From NCBI GenBank assembly GCA_022605955.1, contig JAKCOZ010000008.1, forward strand, positions 24,181,083-24,245,082: DNA of 64,000 nt, written 5' to 3'. Position numbers and translations under genes: made by a program. The notes beneath the pieces were generated by a model, which saw nothing but the letters and a program-made list of their open reading frames with translations, had not been told where the DNA came from and did no database searches. Positions 12,901-24,900 of the stretch are shown piece by piece. The DNA comes from Rallus limicola. Its lineage: Eukaryota; Chordata; Aves; Gruiformes; Rallidae. The number at the start of each line of letters is the position of its first letter. Position 1 is the first letter of the stretch.

Positions 12901-15900
12901 AGCACAAACTCCAGTTGCAAGTTGGATATCCATATCTCAGTAGTACAATGAAGAGAACTTCAGCTCTAGCAGAAACTCTCACCACAGCTGAGTGAAGAAA
13001 CTCTGTCCAGTTTGTTCCCTACTATAATGATTTAAATACTCCTTGCACAGAAAAGCTGCTGAAGTACATAGAAAACATGTCAGATGAAGGGCAGTATCAT
13101 ACTAGTACCTCAAAGCAAAAGCTATGATGGAGCTTGGTTCTTTCTCACAGACTGCAATAGGTACACGTTCATGCTCATACATCAGGTAGTGCTTATCTGG
13201 GTCACTGAATGAAAGCAAAATTGGGAGACTGTTAGCAGGTGGTAAAAGCACACAGAAGTAAGAATTTAAGCTTTGGTCAAATACCAGATCTCATCACTGC
13301 ACTCCCAGACACAAGCTGCAAGTCTCAGCATGGAACCAAAGCTCCCCACATCAGCTTCTCTCAACATACATATTCATAGCTCTGTAAATCTAATTGGTAA
13401 TGGGTTAGGGCAACCAGCACTTCAAGCAAGCTGCTTAGATCAGAAAACCAACTCCAAGTTAGAATAAGAGTCTATATCTGTTTAGCAGCCACTGTTTCTA
13501 ATGGCACCAAATCCTGCCTGAGCTTGTTCTGACTGTCCTGCAGCATAGCCTTCAGAATGAGTGTGGAACACAAACCTGGACTCTTGTCTGAACAAGCAGT
13601 TTAGCACAGAAAAAAGCCTCCTGTGTTTCTGCAAGATTTTCTTTTATGTGTCTGTAGGGTCCAGTGTTTTAACCTTTGCCTCATTAACCCATGGTTTCCA
13701 CTACTACCCTGGGGGTAGGATTCACAAGTTAAATTCAGGCTGCCAAACATTAGGCTCATGTCAAATGAAAACACTACAAAGCACGCAGACCAAGTAACTG
13801 AAAGACTTTCCAGCCTGCCCATTTTCACATGGGAAGAGGACTTGAGGGTACATGCAGTAGTCATAGAACCTGACCTACACCCAGACAATGCCAATTTGAA
13901 TCCAACCCTTGGAAGAGGTCTGGAAGCAAAAAACAAGAAGCAGGCACATAGCTTTAGTATGTTTTTGCTAAGGAAAGACATTCCTGCTCCCTCCCTGTAG
14001 CAATTAAGTTAGGAGGCATCTTTCTCCCCTTTGCCCCACAAGAGTTCTGAGGAGGCGAAACTGATAATGCATATGCACAAGGCTATTATTAATAACAGGT
14101 AGCCTACAAACACCTAGGAGGGAAGCAGAAAACTTCTTGCCTTGAGGAAGTTCTTTATTTTATTGAGAGCTAAACTCAAGTGATAGATTATATACTGAGC
14201 AAAGGAAGCATGCATGGATATGTTTGGAATTTGAACAGACCGCTAATTTTGTCTACCACACATCATGCAGTACTTACAAGGGAAATGGAATGGGGTTATA
14301 GTTGTTTCCAGGCAAAAAGTTTGCCAAAATAGCTTTCATAGTAGACTTCTCCTTCACCTGGCTGTCTGTAGATCCCAGTGAGTGTCCATCAAACACATCT
14401 GAAACACAGACAAGTTAAGTTTGCATCACAATGTAAACTTCAAGCTGTAAAATCAGAAGGAAGATTGCAGACCACAGAGTTACCAGATTTGCCACTTCCT
14501 AAGTGGATCTCATACACTTGCCACAGAGAAGAAAGAGAAAGAATACAAGATCACAACTGAACTATACCTTCTGAGCTGCTTGTTGTATCCTGTTCAGACA
14601 GTGTGTTGGCACCAGTCATATGCTCTGATACAACCTCTGGAGAGGTGGGCAGCTGAAGATGGGTGGAGCCTGTGGAGCTCTGACTTGATAAAGTCGTCAG
14701 GAAACGATCCTCTGAGATTACAAGTTAAAGACAGAAGAAAGCATTTTACATGGCTGTAGGAAGTGATATTGTTTGCTCCCAGACCCAGCTATCACCAGTG
14801 TCTTTTTTCAAGTGGTTTTTATTTAGAAAGCAGTTAAGGCAAAATAGCAAAGGGATGGACAGGCTGCCCAGTGTAGCCCATAACCTTCAGAAGAGGCATA
14901 CACTAATAACCACTACTTTCAGTTCCCAGAAACTCTCAGTGTGCTTCACATGTAACAGGCATCAGCACCTGCAACAACTTCACAGAAGAGATGAGAGGCA
15001 TTTCCCAAGTTACTCAGTTATTTCAAAAGCCTCTGAAAGTTTTTTTTAACTCAAGTTCCAAGGAAAAAACCCTTGCTGTCCAATCCAGCTTCAGAAGCAG
15101 ATGTCACTTTTTGTAAAAACAAGATAGAAAATGGCCTATTTACACCTGACACAATGGCAATTTGCTGTTTCTCTAAAGTATGGAATTTAACAAAGGCTCC
15201 TATGTCACGTGGTGGGGAGCGTTACAGCAAGTTTATTTGGTAGAAAAATAAATAAGCAAACAACAGACCTTTCTCTCCATTTTGCAGTGCTGGAGAAACA
15301 TTGCGAGGGGAAGCATCCATGCTGCTGATCTAGGTACAATCATAAAACACCAATGGTGATGCTCCAAGCTCTTTGCAGCTGTATCCCTTCCTCTGTGGAA
15401 CACTTGCAAAAGCCTGTATACCACAGCCCAGTACTCCCACCCATGGCACTGTCACTATTTGCCACACATGAAAGAGACAAGACAACAGTAACTCAGCTTT
15501 ACAACATGTTTATGACCACTATCGCCTCTGTATGCTGCTTTAAAGACTACACTCTTCCTCCCTATAAACTTACTTGCTGCTTGATCAGGGTTAACACTAT
15601 TAAGACTACTGTGTTGTCCCAGGAAAAAAGAAATGTTTAAGTAGCTTCTAGGCTGCAATCATACCTTGCTTTCTTCACCTTGCCTCAGTCTCCCAGGGCT
15701 GGGTGGTACTGATGGACGCTTTCTCCCCTTCTCTTGTTGGAAGAGATCCTGCAATCTTTTAAAAAAAAAAAAGCCCACCAAAAAAACCCAAATAAACAAA
15801 AAACAGAGAATAATTAAGCAAAAGTTAGGTTACAGGTATTAGCTATGAAACACACAAGTTTTTCCATACTAGGATACAGCCAAGCATGCCTTCACAAGTC

Positions 15901-18900
15901 TTTACTGCACTCAGGTGGTTGCTAACATACACAAAACTGCTTCAAATGGCCAAAATCTGAATATTTTCTTCACCTCTGAGAATTTCACCCAATTAATTGC
16001 TTTCCCACGCTCATCTCTTCCCAACTTTATTCAAATGACACTTGCCCCTCTCAGATGCAAGTTGAGCTCCACAACACAACACTTATTATCTGGCCTCAGA
16101 TGATTTTCTGTTCCAACCAGCCAGCTCTGTGGTCTTACCCAGTAGAGGACATTCAGCACAAGCCACCATAACACACTCCACACAGCAACTGCTCTACAGG
16201 GAGAGCAAGTACAAAAGAACCTCCTCTCTTCTATAACCAAACACACTATCAGTATTGCTCATGATTCCAACATGGGTCCCCTTACCTATTATTCCAGGCT
16301 TGTAGCATCTCACAAAGTCCTTGCTTTTTAGCTATGAGAGATTCAAAAACAGACTGCAGCTGTTGAGGTGTGTCTAATGATGATGAAAGCAGCCTTGCTT
16401 GGATTTTCTCAGTCCAGTTTCGAAACTCCCCCTCTTCCATCTGCCAAAAGAAAAGCTATCAGTGTTCTGTGACCGGAGATGACACTAGATCCGAGTGGCT
16501 TCTCGACACACTTTGCAGTGTGCTGATACAGAAATAGTCCATTACCTCCTTTTGGGCAAAGAGGTCTTCCATCTTCTCTTCTCTCGTTTTGCTGAAAGTA
16601 TCCGTTTTCAGAGAAGCAAGGCGATCATCAACAGCAAGATACACTTGTGACACCCTATGGACAGGGAGACCAAGTTACACTGAGATTGCCTGCAATATCT
16701 TCAGCATTCTCTAATGAAAGTCTGAATGTGTTTAAGGTTAGCATTTAAAAATACAAAATATGATATATGATAGTCTTGTGCACAGTAGGCTGTCCCCAAA
16801 GTTTACATGTAAAGTTGGAAAAAAACATTAGCATAGCAGAAACCTCAGAGTTCCCTATGTTGACATTCCTTCACAGCTTATTCTTGGCAGTGGAAGGTGT
16901 CAGAGAGCAATACAAACACACTGCCATCAGAGAGAAATTGTTGTGTCATCTGTGTCAAGGAAGAATGTGGGACTGCAAGCTGCACCTCCATCAGAAGGAC
17001 TCAGACAGTCAGCATGAGTAACCATTTCAGAACCTGTGGAGCTTTGTTTAGAGCCAAAGTCAGGCGGTGGCAGAGACATCAGCCATACAGGAACATTGTC
17101 ACCAGGCAGAACAGCACTCAGGCTGGGTTCAATAGTTGCCATCATGCTTGTATCACCACTTTTTGTTGTTCCTACAATTAGAAGGTGTCTAGGCTTACAG
17201 TAATTTACCTTGGATACCAAGAAGGTACCAGACTGCCTGCTGTTATTGTATTCAATAACTAACAAAGCAAAGCCTTATGCACAGCATACAATTTAGTTGT
17301 CATGTGACCAATGCAACAAAAACAATTCTGTTCAGACAACAGATCTGAACAATGCCTTTGCCATTTTTCTGGGCTGAAGGCAGGATTTAAGCTTGGTGAG
17401 ATCTTCCAAAAAGGAATCTTAGGATAAGGATACCAAGTGTTGCCTGCAGTTTTCAGATTAATCCTTCTAGGACTTCTGCCTCTGTTCCATTTTCAGTATT
17501 AAGTAGAGGAATTAAAACTACTTTAGCTGAGCTTGAGAAGGCATTTTGTAAAAGGCAACTTTTCAAACACTAATAGTCAGCCTTTCAGCAGCTACTGGGC
17601 AACATCACTGAGACATATGCTGTATCACTCAGTCCAACATTCACGGATAGAGAAGTGAAGAATTACATTTCCACTGGTTATGGTTAAGATTAATTGATGC
17701 CAGATGAAAGAGTGAGAGATCAGTACAGACAGAGCAGCTAAATGTAATAAACAGTATTCCAATACCACCCTCCCTTAGAAGAATATACACATGTAAACGT
17801 GCTTAAAACCATTACTTTTCTATTAAATAATGAGTATTAGCAAGCCTGGTATATACTAGCAAAAATGGTTTGGTGTTCTGCTAATAAAAAAATCTAAAAT
17901 ACAAGTAAGCTGAGAAAGGCATTAAGAACAAGGCTTACTTTTGAGAGAAATCCTTGAGATCCTGCAAAATGGTAACCTTTGATGGAGCCTGCCGTTTGAT
18001 GTAGATCTTGGGGAGTGGGACACACACTTCGAGCAGCCGGATTGGAGAGTAGCTGAGAAGGCAATATGACAGCTATTAACAACACCCTCCCCTCCTAGCA
18101 CTAATTCTACACCACCTTGTAGTTTGTGGCTCCTCTATGAAAAGGGGCACTGCCAATGTGTCTAGGGCTTCAGTTACTTCTAGTAAAAGGAACACCCTGC
18201 TCATTTATCTCCTATGCAAGAGAGTAAAGTCACAGATCACATTGCAAAACCAAAATTCTGAAAGCTTTCAAGATTAGACAGGGAAAAAGCGTCTCTTCTG
18301 TATCAAAAACTGAAACCATCTATTCTTAGACGCACTGCCCACCCCATACACTGATGGCACCCACAATGCCCTCTGCAAGCCAGCACACAATCGTGCACTC
18401 GTGGCTACAGTGCAGTTACATTATCCCACACTGCACTCAAAGTGAAGGTCAGGCCTGATGAATCCTCACTAGAACTATATACTTCACATGGTATTAGAGG
18501 GAAGCTTTTAGTAATCAACCTCACCTGAAAGATGCCACCATCTGATTATAGGAAAAATACTGGTGATAGTCATGGTGAATGGAATGACCACAGGGCTCTG
18601 CATTGGCCCTTCGTGTGTACTGGTGCCCATAGAATCTCAGCTCAAGGTATTTTGCGAAAGACATGGACCAGGAATCACTGGAAAGGGGAACAACTGGTGT
18701 AACCTGAAAAATTGAAAGCCAAGTGTCTTTATTTCATCCTTGAACCAAAACAAAGGACAGGCTAAGCTAGACAGTAATCTAGCATTTCTAGAACCAGAAG
18801 CATCCATGACCCTGAAACTAACTATACAAAGCACGCATTTATGCAAAACTAAGGGTGACACATAGTTACAATAAACCAAATAAACAACAGCTGGCTGATG

Positions 18901-21900
18901 ACAGGTGCTAAACTGGAAGTACAAACATATCCTTGGCAGAAGTTTGTCTGGGAATGATACTTCTCTACACAGAGATAATTTGTAGCAACTCAGTCAGCAA
19001 TAGTGGCTTCATCACATACTTTTTCTCTGGTGATTCTTCAGCTACAAATACACTGGCATTGCTCTGCAGTGTATTTCAACTTCAGCAGCGCTTGCAAGCT
19101 CAGAGTAGTCACTGCTTTATACATAATAGTCACAAGCATATTAGTGTTTACACAAGCACACAGAAATAAGAGGTTATAGAACAGGTGTATCCACAGGAGC
19201 ACAGGACTTGCCTTCAGCACCTACATTAGCTTCCTCCAGGTATCTTTAAATACAACGCCCATGTTTAAGCCTACCTAAGTAGGTGAACCAAGTCATGCCC
19301 ATGAGTAACCAACACGTTTTGCATTTCAGGCACTGCAGGAATCTTTTCTAATTAACTTCTATGCTCACCACTTTGAAGGCTCTTAAGCTTTACAACTTTT
19401 AGCTAGAGAGGAGTATCTAGCTGGTATGTTCTCTTAGCTAAATTACAGAACAAGTTTCAGATAATATACAATCTTCCCAACTTGTGTTTTTTAAAGCAAT
19501 TTATAATTCCTCTAATGAAGATTTTATTTACTTTCTAATGACTACTAAAGGAAGTATAAACACCACAGATACAATGCAGACTGCCCACTCCATAAGCAGA
19601 TCAAAGGAAATGAAGTGGTTTTAGCCAATTACTAAGCCATGTCTCACTGTCTGCCTCTCCCCCCACATACACCCTTTTGATCCCCACACTGATTCACTGC
19701 AGGGGAAGGGACCATACTCTTCATTCAAGAAGGCAACTCACTTTTTTGCCCCTCCCTTTCCCCCACCCAAGTGTCACAAATTGGGGTCAATATACTGCTG
19801 GAAACTAATTAAACCTATTCCCTCAGAGCCAGACTGGGGGCTTTCCAGCAGGACCATCCCACCCAAGATGTTTCACCCTCAACAGCCCCAATTCTACAGA
19901 AGGAATTTGTAGATATGAGAGCATTCGTAGCAGTAACAGGTTTTGTGTTTAGCCCCAGCTCCAGGGATGAGGGTTTTCTCAAAAGTGCTGCCTTTCTGTA
20001 CAAGGCCAGTCACATCAGGAATACTAAATTGGAATAGCAATGATTCTTACATCCACATCCTTACCTGTTTGCAGAGTCTACACCAAGAGTAAGTAAGAAT
20101 GGTGTGCTGGTACCCAGGGACTGGGGAATCCAGCTCCTTTAACACAATTTGCACACAGCCTTGCCCATGAACAAAGCGACGAATGTGGTGCACCATTGGT
20201 GTTTCACAGAACATGCTGGGGCACTGATAGGAAGGCCTTATAGAGAAACAGACACATTTGTGAATGATCATAGGTTAGGCACTGCTGAAGAACCGATCCA
20301 ACATATCTAACATACCTCTTAATATCTTGGTACTATTTACCTTCACTATAGAAGCTTCCCAACCTCAGTGAAGGCTGTTTCTGCAGAGGGAACTGTATTT
20401 ACTTCAAAACAGCATGTAGGGAAGTTCCCTTGCCACAATGGCTGTAGGGGTCCCAAAAGCAGTGACTGAACACTGGTTATCACAACCTTTTTAAATGAAT
20501 CACTTTAAAATATTACATATTGTCCACAAAATATGGATCAAGCACCTGGAGGTGCCTGGCATCAACTTAGAAGACCGCTTTGGCACATCTTTGGTCCTCA
20601 GTGGCCTTTGATGTGGTACACTGCCAAAGAGCCTTCAAAACAGTCATGTTTCAGGTCCTGAAGGAAAAGGGGAGTTTCTCTTTGAACTGAAAAATACATG
20701 ATCTTTCTTTGGATGGGTTTAAGTCCAGTAAGAGAGACTGAATTATTTAGGTACCAGAGTAAGAAATAGGGAAGTCTTCAAATACAGAAGGGACATAAAA
20801 ATACCCAGACCTTCCTTGTTCGGGGCGGGGTGGTGGGAAGTATTACTGAAACTATGGAGATTTAAAACCATTCACTTTCGTACAAGCTGATTTAAAAGTG
20901 AGCAGCTAAGCTCCTCCTCCTTATTGATCACCACAAGGAGAAATACTTGTTCCTCCAGAAAAGGCTGAACTTTAAGAATGTTTTGCTACCACAAGTAGTC
21001 AGTGGTAAGAATGGAGTAATCTTGTCTTTTGAGGAGCCATAGGCTACCTATCCAGCTTCACAGACTGCTGAGACTCTGTATGGGGTTCTGGCAGTACTGG
21101 TTATTAATGAAGCATAACAACTTGCACCTCTGTCAGATGAAATAAATTACATGGTACTTTGCCAGGGCTAGAAGTGTTCTACACCATTTATATTAGCTGC
21201 CTTGCAGATTTGACTCCAAGACCTTCAGATAACACTGAAGGAGTAGGTGATTGTTTTGTTTCTAGAACACATATAAAGTTCAAATAGGAACCTCAGAAAA
21301 TTGTGATGAACACAGTAGCTCATCTTGAAAAAAAGCTGTTTGGAATCCATGCTGATTCTTAACTAGCTCCTTAACACCCTAATCACTACAAGAAAGTGCT
21401 AAGCAAATACATTCATTTTTATAAACTCGTGAGTCTCATTTCACGATCTGTTTCACTTCCTCATTAAATGAATTAAGAGGTACAGGGCTGAAACAGGAAA
21501 GCAGACAATGTACTTGTATGTTAAAGTGAGCATGAGTAAGTGAATTCTTAAATCCAGTTCCTGTTGCCCTACAGCATAATAATAAATCTGCTGTTTCCTC
21601 TGCTGTAAGTGTAAGCTTTGCTATGACACAACTGGCTCTGCAGACTTGCATGCTATTCTCCTAAATGCACAGTCTATGAAGAAGCCAACAGGTCAACTTC
21701 AGAGAGCTATCAAAAGCTTTGTTTTGTTTAGAATGATATTTATAACATTTTCCTCCTCACCTGAAACAGTAGCGCTCCAGAAAAATCCCTAGAGTCAGGT
21801 CATTTTTCCCATAGAACTCCATAGTCACAATCCTAAAGCAGAGAAAGAAAAGCTTGGGCAGGTGGATGCAGCCAGTGTTAGCTGTGCAATGGCTTCGGGT

Positions 21901-24900
21901 GCAGAGATCTGAACCCACTGCTGGCTTGTTTTCAGCCCTGTATACCCTGCGAGGCTTTCCTCCCTCTTGACTGCCCTTCCTAGATCCCTGCAGGTAATGA
22001 GATCAGAGCCCTACTAGAGCAACTTTAAACTCAGTGTTTAAAAGTTTAATACAATTCACCTGCACCTCTGCAGATCACATTCAAAAATATATAGGCACAG
22101 AAGTCTAGGCAGCTTGAAGTCTCAAACACAAATATTTAAGTAGTGACAAAAAAAGGCTCTATTCAGAAGATAAAAAAAGGCTTAGGAAAAGCTTATTCTT
22201 CCAAAAGATTCAATAGCAAACTTTGCTTTCTCAGAACCTGCAGTGACAAAGCCACTTAAACTGATACTTAGGATATTTTAAATGCCACAATTCAGACATC
22301 TCTAATTCTGGTGACTTACATCCTCTGTCATTGTTGCTGTTTAGCAAGCTTATCGCCACCTCTGCTTCAATCCTAAGCTTCTACAGGAACTCTACACCCT
22401 TCCCTGTAAGAAAGCTATCTCTATTTTCACCTGAGATGGATGATGAAACAGGAAGACCTATCCTGTTTAGCAGAGTTAGAAGCGTGTCATAGGTTACATG
22501 CAATACACTGCAGCCCCCTAAACTGAAAATGCAGTTAAAGCTCTTAATGCCAGTGACTATCAGAACAACAGCAATACATTCAAACAGCACTCAGATAATG
22601 CAGTCTAGACATGTTCTAAGATTCTCTCTAGGCCTATTTTTGGGCTTGGACATTCTTCTGTGTTTACAAATACTAACTCTTCCCCATGAGACTGCAAGCA
22701 GTTCCCCCCACATTACTCTGCAATAAGAGGAACAGCTAAAAGCGTTCTAGTTTTCTCCTGAGTTTTCTCCTTCATGCCTTGGGGATTACAGACACCATGG
22801 GATACTGCGCTGGATCCACCTGACCAGGCAAGACAAAATTATTTTGGCAACAGTTCCTATTATAGGATGGGCACAACCTACCAAGGAGTCCTCAAAGAAA
22901 TAGCACTGAGGCAACCACTGCCCTCGACTTAAGAAAAAAGATAGTAACTGTAGAAGTTGAAGAAGACTAGTTTTCATACCAGGGGCTAACACAGGCACTT
23001 GGAGCATTGCTGGACTGAGCAGAAGAGCTGCTGAAGAGAACACAGAGCCTCTGATGGTTTACTGGACTCAGACAATCCACCTGGTAGACAGAAAACAACT
23101 CATTTACTGGTTACATACACCTCCACCCACACACAACTCCTGATGACAAAGTTTTGTTCCTAGTTTTATTTACAGTGCTCCTTTTGTACAGCTTATCCTT
23201 GCAATATCTCCAAGCTTCAGGTAGACTTGTACCATATATAATTGGTAACTGCCATGTTTAGAACAGCATAACTAATATGCACAATGAAACCAGCGTGCAC
23301 AGAAAGGACAAAAACCAAGAGCCCCCAGACAAACATCCAGAGTCTCCCAAGCACTGTACAGCTTAGGAGGCCTCAGAGTCAAAACTCTGCTAATATATTA
23401 TACCTCATTCAGGCTATACAAAGACTTCCAATTTTCTGTCCTCCATGAAGAGATTTACCACACTGCTGCAGGAATGCAGCCGTTTGCCCTTCCACACCCT
23501 ACAGAACTATGAAGTTACCAAATACTCTTCTTTGATCACTGAATAAATTTAAAACAGCATCAACCAGTCTGATGCAGAGCAAGGGCTAGTCTTAAAGTTC
23601 ATAAGATTATGGCCTGTGAAGCTATACAGGTTTACATTTAAGCACAAATTAAAGAGTGACTTCTGCTCATGAACTCGGGAGCTGATTGGCTCAGGGACCA
23701 AAATGTTTGACTATTTCAAGAGAACAGCTCTGCTACTCTTGTTCATAGACTTGCTTCCTGAACAGCTTCTAGTTCAAGAAACCTGAGATCCTATTTCTCA
23801 AATGCAAGTCAGTTACTTACATGGCAGTCTCCTAAAAACTTTACTTTGTTTATAAACACATATTGCCTTGCTTTGAAATTTCAAATATCCCCCCCTCCAA
23901 CTACAAGATTCTCACATTTCTTCAGATCACCCAAACTTTCACAGTCAAATATTTTCAAGTAATTACAGCCTGCTGCTGTTTCCATGGTGTTAAAACTTCT
24001 GAAGATGGATATGTTACACTTTTAGAGACCACTAACACGAGCAGTAATAGAACTGTTTCAGAAACTTTAAAGTTTGCTCCCTCTTTTGTACCCATTTTCA
24101 GAAGTCAGCGCTGTACAGCTGAGCCAAACAGGCAACATAATAAATACATTGATTCTTGGCTGACTGCCTTTCTCAGAAAGCAGTCTCACCACCTCTTCCC
24201 TTTCTAGGGAAATTTTACAGTCAGTCTCTTGTTCTGCTTTCTGATATCCACATTGTCCCTGGTTATATTGACTAAACTGCTCAGAGCACTGCAATCTAAA
24301 ATGCAGTTTTGACCCAGTAAAGGAACAAACCCACAACCAAAAAATCCCCACCAACTCTCATTTAACATCTGAGATGCTACACCACCTGTGTTACCAGGAA
24401 AAACTGATGCAACCTTGATTTGGACTTAACAAAGCTTTGAATCTTACCTTATGAGCCCATGCGGATTCACTCTGAGCTAGTCCCTTCTCATCCTCTTCAA
24501 TTCTGCACCCAGTTTTTCCAGTAGGGACATTGGACACATCCTTACTTTGGGCAAAGGGATCTGTGCTTTTCTGTAGTATCCTCCCTCCTCTGGCCCGATA
24601 GTCAGCCAGCATTCTGGCTAAGCTCTGGCTATCACCTAGATGTTCCGCAATTCTAGTATTAACCAGCTCATGAGAGGGTAAGATTTGGATAGCCTTGGCT
24701 TGGATACTCCCATTCATCCCTTGTAGTCCAGAGAGATCCCGCAATAATTGTCTCTTCCTCCTGCTCTCCAACTCCTTGTATTCCTTGTTGAGGAGAGGAG
24801 ACCAATAAACTTGCTCAGGGAAGTATTCCCGGGCAGGGCACCTCATGCCTTTTTCAGTCAAAAGAAATGGTTCGCGGAACACCATTACAGGAGAAATGCA

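Noticed and set aside
20520..20680. Possible reverse-transcriptase-like fragment (AFDVVHC-like frame) from a CR1 body
   Set aside because: Only a few residues resemble the AFDxVxH motif, frame is short and no CR1 tail is nearby.
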